From positions 62,001-126,000 of the forward strand of contig WFMF01000383.1 in NCBI GenBank assembly GCA_011033025.1: DNA of 64,000 nt, given 5' to 3'. The stretch is from Beroe forskalii. Lineage: Eukaryota > Ctenophora > Nuda > Beroida > Beroidae. The notes beneath the pieces are model-generated. The model was not told where the DNA came from. It saw nothing but the letters and a program-made list of their open reading frames with translations, and made no database searches. Position 1 is the stretch's first letter, and every line of letters begins with the position of its first letter. Position numbers and translations under genes: made by a program. Shown here piece after piece: positions 20,937 to 35,900 of this stretch.

Positions 20937-23900
20937 ATGTCATACTACGAAGAAAGCCCCAAGGTGAAGTCGATCAGTGAGAGTGGCTCGGAGTTCTCAA
21001 CAGCGATAAATGTCGAGAGTGATCCGCCGAGCTTCACAAAACTCAGGTACTTACCTTAAGAGGTGTATTTATGGAGGTTGTAATTGGCGGATTTTTCGGA
21101 AAAATCCCCATTTCTTACCCTCAGTTCAAAATGACGTAACAAAATCATACTATGTCAACTAGAGTAATGACTTGAGAAAGATCCTCAAATTGCACCCTAC
21201 CAAATTTGTAAACACCAAAATTTTACTCCACATAAATACACCTCCTAAGGGATATGCGGCTTGTTCTTGTTAATGTTTATCTGTGGATATTTATACTTTT
21301 TACATAGCTTTTCTACTAAGGTTTTTATTAATTCGAATCTCGGAATTCACCAATTATCTTATATATAATTTGGAGATGGCACGTGAATTATGTCTGTTTG
21401 TGCGGGCGCACAGTTTAAATTTGAGCTTGCCAAGAAAATATCAACTTATCAAGAGAAACGAACGGGGAAAATGTGCTTATTGGCACCGTTGCCATGGGTA
21501 CTGGAAACTGCACGTGCAGGTCAAGATCAGTTGTATGCGAGTGCTTTCTGATACGTTGCTAACTACGTCGTCTTTTCTGTCCATTTTACGTCTTCTACAT
21601 TTAAAATTGAAGATCTAACGATAGAGAATGGGTATGGCTGGCATTGGGATTTGGGGAGGCTATAGGCGATAGAATTCCCTTTATGAATCAGTGGCAATGG
21701 TCGGTCAATTTATAAAATCGATGATTAAATCGAGCAATTATTGAAAGAAATTTAAGATTAACCAGCAAAATCAAATCGAGAAAATTTGGCATGGCATATA
21801 TTATTGCTTATTTGGGAATCTTGGCATAAATACAGCAAGTCAACGTTTAGTATGCATGCACGGTTCTCAGTTTGCAGTTAAATTAACTCGTCATAGGTTT
21901 TAGACGAATCTGGCCTTCATGGGACTGCATTACTAAAATTGACAAACGGATTATTGTAAATTTTGTTTCTTCATAAAATTTTTCATCAAAATTTTATACT
22001 GCAGTTTTGGAATTCTGCGAGGGAGGCGGGGCGTAGCTCCGCCGAATGTTTTAGCAGGCCACCAATTATATTCCATAATTTGCGCGATAAAATATTCTTC
22101 GTGACCAAACTTCATAGAAGCACTTATTGAATTTAATCGTGCCGGCATTCAATTATAAGTTACTCTTTTAATATCAGCAATGGTTTACCCATAAATTCCC
22201 TAAATCGTTTTGATAAGGACCAATCAGCGCGCTAGTTCGCACTTAACTCCCGCGCTGATTGGTTAATGTCAAGGGAACCTATGGGGAAGCTGCTTGTAAA
22301 TTTGTCTGGTTCAATTTTCACAATTATAAAGCAGTTCATTTGTCCCATAGAATTAGATACTTAGATATACTTCTGGATAATGTAACAAAATTTTAATGTA
22401 ACAAATTAGTCGTAAATTTAGCCACACTCTTAATTTGTATTGAGTGAATTATAACTCTAAGTTTCCTTAATTCATTTTTAATGGCAGTAAATTAACAGCA
22501 TCGATCATCAGTAATCATGCACGATTGCTACGCACAGTAAATTGCGTGACGTCATCACAAGGACTTAGAATGGTGAAATAATGAACCGCCCACAAATCCG
22601 GGTGTTAAGGAGTTAAGGAACTATAATATCCATTCCAAGACATGACTTGGTCTATTAGCTGCAACTTTGTACTGTGTTTTGCAGATTACAGTATATTGGA
22701 CAGCATTACAAGTCATTTATACGCTCTTCATAGGACGAATTGTAACCTGAGATGAATCGTATGTTTTTAAGGAAAATGAATGGCATTCACTATCTAAAGA
22801 CGGCTGATAATGAAGATACTGCATTTAAAAATTCTAAAATAACAAGAATTCCTGCAGTTTCATCACTATAATCCATGAGCTTTTACAACCCAGAATGACA
22901 GGAAAAAAGCCATTTTCGTGATTTTAAAACGAGCGAGAGTTACCAAGCGTACGATACTGAATTAATTAAACACCGCGCGCGAGAAATAGGCGGGTAGGAT
23001 GACGTCATTATCATATCATGATGTAGTGAGTTGATGAAGATGACCCGCCTATTCCTCGTGCGCGGCGTTTAGTGTAACACTAAACTGCTGCAGGATGATG
23101 TGTGTTACGATGTGTCTCTCAGTGTTCAGCACTAACCTGGTCTCAAGCATGTGCGCTCCCTTCTACCCCCGCAGTGCTTTGCATCACGGTAAGACATCAT
23201 CTGACACCGCTTCACATTGACACCATCTCACCTTGACACCATCTCACATTGACACCAATCACATTGACACCACTCTACGTTTACACCGCTTCACCTTGAC
23301 GTCCGTCTGCGTTGACACAATCGTGACTTCAGTTCATCTGAACACTGATATAACACCGCTTCACATTGACACCATCTCACCTTAAGTTCTGATGAACACG
23401 TGGCGCTAGTCGAGAAACAGGCGGTTAAGATGACACCATCTCACCTTGACATCGCATCACATTGACACCACTCTACGTCTGATGGACAATTAATAAACTC
23501 TATTCCAGGGTTAGATTCCGATATCACGGGTTCAATACTCGGTGTTTATTACGCATCAACTGTGCTAGCCTCACCCTTCATGGCCATATTCATGACGAGA
23601 ATAGGACAGGCAAACCTTTTACAGGTCGGTAAAAATAGGGTAGTGGACAGTATTATAAGTTTTTCGCAGCCAAAATTTTGCCTAGTCAAGATAAAATGCC
23701 AAGCCGGCAAGCCGTAGAATCATTTTCTATACATTCATAGTGTTGCACTATAATTTGTGATGAATGCATAATTTGACGACGATAATCACATGATTTTCGA
23801 AAGCTCCTGATTTTAAACTTTATCGTATCATTGAACGTTTCAACTTGCTCCCTAAACATAACTTTCAGTTCGGACTGTTCCTGGTTGGGATCTCCTCCTT

Positions 23901-26900
23901 TGTGTTTGGGGGTATAGATCATTTGGGGGACGGCGTGTCTTTTGGAGTGGTAGGTCACTTTGCAACATATTTATCATGTTTTTATTATGTTTTTATCATT
24001 TTTAACGTGTTTAGCGGCATCTAATCTTTGGATCTTAATCTCCTTGATGGAATGTTTTTGATTTGTAAACTAATGGTGGGAATGGCAATATTGACTGATT
24101 TGTCGACATGAGATTAGCTTCCATTTGAAAAGTAGTTCTACTCCATATATTATCATGAAACATGCACATGGCTTCTTATTTAATTTCTGTGTGGAATTTC
24201 TAGGCAGTAAGCCCATTCTACCTTTGAGAGTGCTCTATTAAAAAAGATAAATTATTAGGTTATCTGCCTATAGCTTCGATAATTTGATCCATCTGCCATG
24301 TACAATTTCATGTATGTTATTTAAATTTTCAAATAAAAGTCTCATGTGGGTTTAATAAAGTTTTCTGCAGATAAGTTTCGTGCTGCGAGCGTTACAAGGC
24401 GTAGGGTGTGCTGCGACTGACACGGCAGTGTTTGCTATAGCGTCCTCAAGATTCAAGAAGCACCTCGCCAAGGTGACTCCCCTGACTCCACTCACTGCCC
24501 TCACTGCCTTGACCCCTCACTGCCCTCACTCACCTAACCCCTCACTGACACGGCAGTTTCGTTTCGTGCTGAGAGCGTTACAAGGCGTTGGGTGTGCCGC
24601 CACTGACACGGCAGTGTTTGCTATAGCATCCTCAAGATTCAAGAAGCATCTCGCCAAGGTGACTCCCCTGACTCCACTCACTGCCCTCACTGCCTTGACC
24701 CCTCACTGCCCTCACTCACCTAACCCCTCACTGACACGGCAGTGTTTGCTATTGCATCCTCAAGATTCAAGAAGCACCTCGCCAAGGTAACTCCCCTCTA
24801 CCATCATCTTCCACCCTAACTGCCCTCTTTCACCTTCTGTTCCAGCCCTCACTGCTCTCACTCCCCTCACTGCCCTCTTTCACCCTCTCTTCTACCCTCC
24901 AAATCATACTGCCATCTTCCACCGTTACAAGGCGTGGGGTGTGCTGCTACTGATACGGCAGTGTTTGCTATAGCATCCTCGAGATTCAAGAAGCACCTGG
25001 CCAAGGTAACCCGCCTCTACCATCATCTTCCACCCTAACTGCCCTCTTTCACCTTCTGTTCCAGCCCTCACTGCTCTCACTCCCCTCACTGCCCTCTTTC
25101 ACCCTCTCTTCTACCCTCTCAATCACTGCCCTCTTCCACCCTATCTGCCACTGACACGGCAGTGTTTGCTATAGCATCCTCAAGATTCAAAAAGCACCTC
25201 ACCAAGGTGACTCTCCTCACTCCCCTTTTTACCCTCACCACCCCCTCTCCCACCCTCTTAATCATATTGACTCAAATAGCTGCATTTCGCGTTGTCCATT
25301 TATTGCTCTACCACGGCAGTGTTTGCTATAGCATCCTCAAGATTCAAGAAGCACCTCGCCAAGGTGACCCCCCTCACTGCCTTCTCAATCATACTGCCAT
25401 CTTTCACCCCCTCAATCATACTGCCCTCCTCCACCCTTTCTGCCTTCACTCCCCTCACTGCCATCACATTACAAGGCGTGGGGTGTGCTGCGACTGACAC
25501 GGCAGTGTTTGCTATAGCGTCCTCAAGATTCAAGAAGCACCTCGCCAAGGTGACTCACTCCCCTCTTTCCCCCTCTCTCTTCCACCCCCTCTTTCCCCCT
25601 CTCTCTTCCACCCCCTCTTTCACCCTCTCTTCCACCCCCTATTCCAACCTTTCACCCTCTCTTCCAACCCCTCTTCCACCATCTTCCACCCGCTCTTGCA
25701 TCCTTCCTTCCACCCTTTCAATCATATTGACTCAAATTGCTGCATTTCATGCAAGAATTATATTCTAATTCGCCATTTATTGCTCTATCACGTTCTAATT
25801 TTCACACTTGATGCTATTTTGTCAGCAGCCACAACATTTACCATCAGATTGATCAGCAGTAAAAAGCTCTAATTCACGTGTCGTGTCATATTGGAAAACT
25901 CATGATTGGTGCTCATTAAAACTTGAAATGGATGAGTGCTGATCATCACCTTCAAGTTCGATGCAATTGAGCTCCTTGTTTTGTACCGCCCTCATCAATC
26001 GTTAATTAAAGGCCGCTTGCATGCCGAATTCCGACCCATAGCCACTTATATGAAAAGTGTGTCGTGAACTGCCAAATCGTTGACAAGTGGCTCCAAGTAG
26101 GAAATTGGTCAAGTGGCGATGATCGGAGAAAATATGTTAATCGCATCACATACCCACATAATTACCACATATTTACCACATAATGCATGTCCAAACGTGA
26201 CAGAGATTAGCAGCGCATTGTCGACAATTATCACGTTGTTATTGAATGTACTGTCAATGAATATATAATCATGGGCGGCGTATCAGTTTACCCACAGGTT
26301 CATTTAAATACGCCGTCCATATTGGAAGTGGGGCATTTGCAATGTTACAGAGATCGATAGTTAGGGGCCATCCATGAAGGACGTCCGCAAAATTTCGGCC
26401 ATTTTAGACCCCTCCCTCCCCCCTTGTCCGCAAACGTCTGCATTTCAGAAACCCCTCCCTCCCCCCAGGACGTCCGCATTTTTTCGAAAATCTTTTAGGT
26501 CATCATTTTTGGCCCGAAATTTCACGATTTTCTAGTGAAATAACCGTCAAATCAACCAAAATTTCCATAAATTGCGGACGTCCGCATTTGGCCAAACACC
26601 CCCCTCCTCCCTATGTCCGCAAACGTCCGCATTGGCCAAACTCCCCCCTCCCCCCTCATTGCGGACGTCCTTTATGGATGGCCCCTTACCAGTTAAAACC
26701 CGTCCCTATCGGATATCCAAAAAAGAATAAATGACAAACCCGTCCCTATCGGATATCGAAAAATAACAAATAAATACCGTATATTTCAGGTGAACAGTTA
26801 CCTGAACAGTAGTATCGGGATATCGTTCATGTTAGGCCCCCCGGTGGGCGGCTTCCTCTACTCCTGGACTAACTTCTCCCTCCCTTTCATCTCCTCTGCT

Positions 26901-29900
26901 GCCCTCTGCTTCTTCTCCATAGCCATGGTCAGCGCTGAGGGGTATTCGGTCATTTGGCCTAACTGGACATTTGGCCTAACACTGGTTAGGGTCAGGGCAG
27001 AGAGACAAATTCAAAATTGTGCGAGTTTTAGGCGTTAGGCCAAATGTCCAGTTAGGCGCTGAGGGGACCCCTCTTTATCGGGAGATGATACGGATTGCAA
27101 GTTTACGTCATATTCTCTGTCTATTGAAATTCTAACACGTAACGATCATTGCAATTGATTATTATTCCAAAATATGCCTGAGAGTACCTTATCACAGGAA
27201 ATGTCGCTTACAGAAAAATAGGCCAACATGTCATTAAGCTACATGAAATTAGGCCCATTTCGAGGCCTTAGGGCTTAATCAAATGTGTACTTAATTTCCT
27301 GTAATAAGGTAAGACTTACAACATGTTTTAGATTAACGTGGTGTTCCGGAATCTCCGGGAGAGTAAACTAGCGGAGGAAAGTCACACTGCATCCCCAATG
27401 ATGGTGCTGAAGAAGTCAGGTCACCTCCTCTCAAACATAAGATTCGTGGTGAGTTAGAGGTACTTGTAAGCTATAGTTTTTGTACGTGATTTTCTGAGGG
27501 CAAATATTTAAATGATGATATCGTAACCGGTACTAAAATGTAAAGTTAGAGGCTTTTCTCTTAGTCCGCTTTTCGGCCTCTGACATACTGATGGGTTAAA
27601 GGGATTAGAGTGGTGAGTTAGAGGTTCTGAGGGGGTAAATAGATTAGAGTGGGGATTTAGAAGTAGTGAGGGGGTAAAGGGATTAGAGTGCCGGGAGTTA
27701 AAAGTTCTAAAATCTGTCCATAAAGGGGGAGGGCAGCCGCCTGTGTCGCCTCCCCCTGGCTACGCCCCTGACTGAGGGTAAAGGGATTAGAGCGGAGAGT
27801 TAGAGGTGAAGTTCTGAGGGGGTAAAGGCATTAGAGTGGAGAGTTGAAGCAGTGAGAGGGCAAATGGATTAGAGTGGGGAGTTAGAGGTGAAATAGTGAG
27901 AGGTTTAAAGGAATGATAGGGATGTGAGGTAGCCGCGGGGGTTAAAAATATCAAATCAATGACACTAAAGCTTCAATCGAAGGGGTTTGGAATTTGCAAC
28001 ACCTAACCTTCAAAAAATAAAATATTTCAGTGGATTTTGGTGACTGCCTCATTTGGAGTCGCCTGTACCTCTTTCCTGGACCCCACTCTGTCCCCCTACC
28101 TATCTTCTGAAGGTAAGTCAGAGAATTATTAAAGATGTGTCGATCGAATTCTTTGAAAATATGGGATGATTGGACAGATTAAAAACAGTTATCAATACAG
28201 GGGGGTGGGGAGGGGCGTTACAGGGGGTGGGGAGGGCCATTACAGGGGGGGGGGGTTGCATAAAGATTCTCACTTTTTGCTGATCTAAGATGGAGGTCAT
28301 CACAACCATGGAATAAATTATTCCATAATACAGGGGGGGGGGGCACAAAGATTATCTCACCTTTTGCAGATCTAAAATAAAGGTCATTTAAACCATGGAA
28401 TGAATTATTCCATAATCAAACCATGGAATGAATTATTCCAATTATTCCATAAAATCAGGATACAACAACACAGCATACATAGGAGCGTTCTACATGCTAA
28501 GAGACGTCTCCTTCACCATAGGAACACCCCCTGTGGGAACACTGAGTAAGTGAAAAGTTAAATCCCGCGCACGAGAAATAGGCGGGTAAGATGACGTCAT
28601 TATCATATCATGATGTAGTGAGTTGATGACGTCACACCGCCTATTTCGTGTGCGCTGCGTATAGCGCATCCTTAATACTTCCATAGTTGTCAGTTGGTCC
28701 ATAACAAATTCCCATCACATCGGAGTAGCTCTCCATGAGGGAAAATGAGTAACCGAATGTCGCCATTTGTATCTGCAATGGGTAATTGACTTAGAGCGAT
28801 CCGTCTAGGCCAGTATCACGCCAGTATCGTGCAAGTACCACTGGCGTGATACTGGCCTAGACGGATCGCTCAATTTACCCTGTAATGATTTATCCTGGAT
28901 TCGTCTCGCATACAATTGTTAAATATCTCTCTGAACTCTGAAATTGAAGCCATTATTACTAACCCTCCCCCGTCCTTCCGACAGTTGATTCCTACAAATG
29001 GAACCCTAACACTGTTCTGGTGATCGGGGCGGTTGTAGCAGGCTTAGGATACAACCTCATCGGAATGACAGGCTCTTTTATTCCTGGGTACGTTTAATGT
29101 AGGAAAATTAACTTTCGGGCGGGAAGTTTTATCAGTATTTGTACTTTCTTCCTTGTTTCAAATTGTGAGTATTCAGTATTTATGTAATATTTATCTATTT
29201 TGGTTTTCATAATTCTTCCATGAAATCGGGGATACTGGAACATAAAATTACTGAATAAGTGGTTTTGCCCAGAATTGCATAAGAGCATAGAAATAGAAAT
29301 TTAAAGATCTGCATTTATGAATTTCACAGATTAATAAGGCAACTAATTTGATGCAATAAATAGTTTTATCAGTATTATTATCAGGTTATTTTTACAAAAT
29401 TATTTACCATAACTATTCATCTTAATTTAGAACTATTACAGGGCGGCTTCAATCAGAGCTTGCATAGCTTTGGTTCTCATCGGGGTTGGACAAGCGCCAG
29501 TTTTCAGGTAGAACTGAATAAATATTCATCAGTGGAATTTTGAAATTCAAATTGATACGTAGTAGAAGCCACCCCTTCCCTCAAATACCTTAGGAGGTTT
29601 ATTTATGGAGGTTGTAATTTGGGGATTTTTCGGAAAAGCCCCATTTTTTCCAACGCCATGACTTTTCAAAATGACGTCATTATCATATTATGTTATAACT
29701 TGAGTAATGACTTGAGAAAGATCCCCAAATTGTACCCTACCAAATTTGTGAACACCAAAATTTTACTCCACATAAATACACCTCCTAAGGTAATTACGGA
29801 TAAATAGAAAGCACCCGAAAGATATTAAGATATTAACGGTTATTCTAAACCTTCAACCTAAACTTAAAACTCAAATAAACCCCACATTTCAGTGCTTCCC

Positions 29901-32900
29901 CTTTCCTCACATAAACCCCCCATATTCCCGCCCTGGCCAGGGCGGTAACCCCCCGCGGTAAGAAAAAAAAGAAAAAGAAATAGAGAGTCGAGACCTATCT
30001 AGAACGATTCGTCGTAAAATTTTAGGTCTAGTACAACCGTTCTTATTGATACGCGTATACTTAGATCGCGCGCTACAGTAACGTAACTGGCCAGGGCTAT
30101 AAGTTAGAGAATTCAGTGTCACAGGGTGATATAATATAATATAATAATAATAATTCCCGCCCTGGCCAGGGCGGTAACCCCCCGCGGTAAGAAAAAAAAG
30201 AAAAAGAAATAGAGAGTCGAGACCTATCTAGAACGATTCGTCGTAAAATTTTAGGTCTAGGACAACCGTTCTTATTGATACGCGTATACTTAGATCGCAC
30301 GCTACAGTAACGTAACTGGCCAGGGCTATAAGTTAGAGAATTCAGTGTCACAGGGTGATATAATATTCCCGCCCTGGCCAGGGCGGTAACCCCCCGCGGT
30401 AAAAAGAAAACTGGCCAGGGGTATAAGTTAGAGATTTGAGTGTCACAGGGTGAATAATATATACATAATAATATCATGATAATTGGGACCCATCTTAAAA
30501 CGATGAGATCTCAAGAACGGGAAATGGTAGAGCCATGATCGAGGTCAAGTTTTGTTGATCTAAGATGGGAGTGTGGCTTAGGCTATGTGAGAAGTTCTGG
30601 TGACGTCATTTTCACGTCACTATGACGTCATCAACTTAGCGAAATTTTATTGCATTTTTAGCGAAAATAGGTCATTTTCGAGCGCATTTTTCACAAAGAA
30701 GGAAAGGAGATAGCTCTCTGATTTTTCAGAATAATTTTTAGCAAATTTAAAGAGCTTTCAGAAAATCATATGGATTATTGGGCTATCTTGATTTTTCATC
30801 GAGATATACGCGATTTTCTAAGGTACGGTGAAAAATCGATCTCCAAATTATTGGACAAAACTTAAATGAGTGAGATGTCAAGAACTACGACTTATCTTGA
30901 GATGAGACCGGCCAAAGTATGTTGTGCTAAGGCGGAATTGTGGCTTAGGCTATATGGGAAGTTGGTTTGAGCCTAGTTGGGTGCTGTGATGACGTCATAA
31001 AAATCGCGTAAAACTACTAAAATAGCGTATTTTGTGATAGAATGCTATTTTGCGCTACTTTGGACATCTCCGACTCAAAGATTTTACATCGGATTATGTT
31101 TCACTTTGATATGATGCTTTAAGACCTCAAGATTTAGCTTTAAAACGAGTTTCAGGGCGATCGGTCGAAGATTGTTGTCGTGAGAGGCTTCTAAAAATTG
31201 AACTGCAAATTGATTGAAATTACGTTTATAACGAAAGATTGTACTGTAATCCTATTCTGTGATACGATGGTCTACTGATAATGGTTTTTCTATGTCTCAC
31301 AGTGAATAGGGATGGGAAATATACGATGAACTAGTGGAGCACGTGAGTTCACGCGGACGTTTTGTAGAAATTAGGGGATTTAAAGAAATTGATATTTACA
31401 TGGGATTTTCGACTTGATTACGTTGAAATGAGTTCAAATACGACTAATGCACATGAAACAAGATGCATGTGCTATACTTCAGCACGTGAGTACACACGGA
31501 CGTTTTGTAGAAATTAGGGGATTTGAAGAAATTGATATTTACGCAAGATTTTCGACTTGATTATGTTGAAATGAGTTTAAATACGACTAATGCACATGAA
31601 ATTAGATCTGGTTGCCATATTTTAGCACGTGAGTACACACGGACGTTTTGTAGAAATTAGGGGATTTGAAGAAATTGAAATTTACACAGGATTTTCGACT
31701 TGGTTACGTTGAAATAAGTTCAAATACGACTTATGTACGTGAAATTAGATCTGGTTGCTATATTCAAGCACGTGAGTTCGCGTGGACAATTTGTAGAAAT
31801 TAAGAAATATATCAATTCTAGTAATACCAAGTTAGAATAACGTAGTTTTGGACTTTGTCAGGGTAAGTTACGTGGGTTCGGCTTGCGTGTGGGCTAGTTA
31901 CGTGGGTTCAGACTACGTGAGGGCAAGTAACGTGGGTCCAAACTGCCTTTGGGCAAGTTAACATGGGTTCAAACTACATACATCTGTCAAGATATCACCA
32001 CCAAAACCGTTGGACGGTTGGTCTAGTAACCCCCCGCGGGTTTGGATGTGACAACGGAACCTGAAAAGAGACAAAATGGGCTGATCACATCCAAACCAGC
32101 GGGGGGTTACTAGACCAACCGTCCAACGGTTTTGGTGGTGTATAATAATAATAAGAGCTGATAATTTGGGACCCAATTTAAAACGATGAGATCTCAAGAA
32201 CGGGAAATGGTAGAGCCATGATCGAGGTCAAGTTTTGTTGATCTAAGATGGGAGTGTGGCTTAGGCTATGTGAGAAGTTCTGGTGACGTCATTTTCACGT
32301 CACTATGACGTCATCAACTTAGCGAAATTTTATTGCATTTTTAGCGAAAATAGGTCATTTTCGAGCGCATTTTTCACAAAGAAGGAAAGGAGATAGCTCT
32401 CTGATTTTTCAGAATAATTTTTAGCAAATTTAAAGAGCTTTCAGAAAATCATATGGATTATTGGGCTATCTCGATTTTTCATCGAGATATACGCGATTTT
32501 CTAAGGTACGGTGAAAAATCGATTTCCAAATTATTGGACAAAACTTAAACGAGTGAGATGTCAAGAACTACGACTTATCTTGAGATGAGACGGTCAAAGT
32601 ATGTTGTGCTAAGGCGGAATTGTGGCTTAGGCTATATGGGAAGTTGGTTTGAGCCTATTTGGGTGCTGTGATGACGTCATAAAAATCGCGTAAAACCACT
32701 AAAATAGCGTATTTTGCGATAGAATGCTATTTTGCGCTACTTTGGACATCTCCGACTCAACGATTTTACATCGGATTATGTTTCACTTTGATATGATGCT
32801 TTAAGACCTTAAGATTTAGCTTTAAAACGAGTTTCAGGGCGATCGGTCGAAGATTGTTGTCGTGAGAGGCTTCTAAAAATTGAACTGCAAATTGATTGAA

Positions 32901-35900
32901 ATTACGTTTATAACGAAAGATTGTACTGTAATCCTATTCTGTGATACGATGGTCTACTGATAATGGTTTTTCTATGTCTCACAGTGAATAGGGATGGGAA
33001 ATATACGATGAACTAGTGGAGCACGTGAGTTCACGCGGACGTTTTGTAGAAATTAGGGGATTTAAAGAAATTGATATTTACACGGGATTTTCGACTTGAT
33101 TACGTTGAAATGAGTTCAAATACGACTAATGCACATGAAATAAGATGCATGTGCTATACTTCAGCACGTGAGTTCACGCGGACGTTTTGTAGAAATTAGG
33201 GGATTTGAAGAAATTGATATTTACGCAGGATTTTCGACTTGATTATGTTGAAATGAGTTTAAATACGACTAATGCACATGAAATTAGATCTGGTTGCCAT
33301 ATTTTAGCACGTGAGTACACACGGACGTTTTGTAGAAATTAGGGGATTTGAAGAAATTGAAATTTACACGGGATTTTCGACTTGGTTACGTTGAAATAAG
33401 TTCAAATACGACTTATGTACGTGAAATTAGATCTGGTTGCTATATTCAAGCACGTGAGTTCGCGTGGACAATTTGTAGAAATTAAGAAATATATCAATTC
33501 TAGTAATACCAAGTTAGAATAACGTAGTTTTGGACTTTGTCAGGGTAAGTTACGTGGGTTCGGCTTGCGTGTGGGCTAGTTACGTGGGTTCAGACTACGT
33601 GAGGGCAAGTAACGTGGGTCCAAACTGCCTTTGGGCAAGTAACATGGGTTCAAACTACATACATCTGTCAAGATATCACCACCAAAACCGTTGGACGGTT
33701 GGTCTAGTAACCCCCCGCGGGTTTGGATGTGACAACGGAACCTGAAAAGAGACAAAATGGGCTGATCACATCCAAACCAGCGGGGGGTTACTAGACCAAC
33801 CGTCCAACGGTTTTGGTGGTGTATAATAATAATAAGAGCTGATAATTTGGGACCCAATTTAAAACGATGAGATCTCAAGAACGGGAAATGGTAGAGCCAT
33901 GATCGAGGTCAAGGTTTGTTGATCTAAGATGGGAGTGTGGCTTAGGCTATGTGAGAAGTTCTGGTGACGTCATTTTCACGTCACTATGACGTCATCAACT
34001 TAGCGAAATTTTATTGCATTTTTAGCGAAAATAGGTCATTTTCGAGCGCATTTTTCACAAAGAAGGAAAGGAGATAGCTCTCTGATTTTTCGGAACAATT
34101 TTTAGCAAATTTAAAGAGCTTTCAGAAAATCATATGGATTATTGGGCTATCTCGATTTTTCATCGAGATATACGCGATTTTCTAAGGTACGGTGAAAAAT
34201 CGATTTCCAAATTATTGGACAAAACTTAAACGAGTGAGATGTCAAGAACTACGACTTATCTTGAGATGAGACCGGTCAAAGTATGTTGTGCTAAGGCGGA
34301 ATTGTGGCTTAGGCTATATGGGAAGTTGGTTTGAGCCTATTTGGGTGCTGTGATGACGTCATAAAAATCGCGTAAAACCACTAAAATAGCGTATTTTGCG
34401 ATAGAATGCTATTTTGCGCTACTTTGGACATCTCCGACTCAAAGATTTTTCATCGGATTATGTTTTACTTTGATATGATGCTTTAAGACCTTAAGATTTA
34501 GCTATAAAACGAGTTTCAGGGCGATCGGTCGAAGATTGTTGTCGTGAGAGGCTTCTAAAAATTGAACTGCAAATTGATTGAAATTACGTTTATAACGAAA
34601 AATTGTACTGTAATCCTATTCTGTGATACGATGGTCTACTGATAATGGTTTTTCTATGTCTCACAGTGAATAGGGATGGGAAATATACGATGAACTAGTG
34701 GAGCACGTGAGTTCACGCGGACGTTTTGTAGAAATTAGGGGATTTAAAGAAATTGATATTTACACGGGATTTTCGACTTGATTACGTTGAAATAAAATCA
34801 AATACGACTAATGCACATGAAATAAGATGCATGTGCTATACTTCAGCACGTGAGTACACACGGACGTTTTGTAGAAATTAGGAGGTTTAAAGAAATTAAT
34901 GTTTACACTGGATTTTCGACTTGATTATGTTGGAATGAGTTTAAATACGACAAATGCACGTGAAATGAGATCTGGTTGCCATTTTTCGGCACGTGAGTAC
35001 ACACAGACGTTTCGTAGAAATTAGGGGATTTGAAGAAATTGATATTTACACGGGATTTTCGACTTGGTTACGTTGAAATAAGTTCAAATACGACTTATGT
35101 ACGTGAAATTAGATCTGGTTGCTATATTCAAGCACGTGAGTTCGCGTGGACAATTTGTAGAAATTAAGAAATATATCAATTCTAGTAATACGAAGTTAGA
35201 ATAACGTAGTTTTGGACTTTGTCAGGGTAAGTTACGTGGGTTCGGCTTGCGTGTGGGCTAGTTACGTGGGTTCAGACTACGTGAGGGCAAGTAACGTGGG
35301 TCCAAACTGCCTTTGGGCAAGTAACATGGGTTCAAACTACATACATCTGTCAAGATATCACCACCAAAACCGTTGGACGGTTGGTCTAGTAACCCCCCGC
35401 GGGTTTGGATGTGACAACGGAACCTGAAAAGAGACAAAATGGGCTGATCACATCCAAACCAGCGGGGGGTTACTTGACCAACCGTCCAACGGTTTTGGTG
35501 ACGTACATACCTTATTTAACAGGCCCTTATTGACAAAAATGACTTTGAGAGTTTTGTCCAAAGGGCCGGTTAAAGTGGGGCCAGTCAAATTAAAGGCCAC
35601 TTAAAATAGGTCAATTATCCAGTGCTAATTTCTCTTGAACACTTCAGTGCCACTCTGCCAGCCATGGTTGAGGAAGCCACTTCCCAAGGGCTGAAACAGG
35701 ACGACGAAGCTTGCGGGATATTAGCAGCGTTACAGAACTTTGCTTTTTACGGAGGACTATGGTTAGTACTGAACTGAAGTATCGGATAAAAGTACTGAAG
35801 TATCGGATAATTATTAATTGTTTATGAGCCGCATAATAGAATGAACAATTTTCTTTATTATCTTCTGAGCTCAGGAAAAAGTTCGTTTCACTTCGCTGAG

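Noticed and set aside
22225-22265. ACCAATCAGCGCG inverted pair as a promoter CCAAT element
   Set aside because: Similar ACCAATCAG motifs occur at 42070, 43190, 57015 and 62410 without consistent gene context; more likely dispersed repeat.
24380-25768. ORFs of 136, 111 and 158 codons reading exon 5 repeats into C/T-rich DNA
   Set aside because: They cross splice donors into low-complexity intron; only the exon-bounded parts are credible.
31958-35427. Recurrent short ORFs (DFVRVSYVGSACVWASY and similar)
   Set aside because: They arise from the 30-bp AAGTTACGTGGGTTC tandem units in each 1.68-kb body and have no exon structure or known homology.
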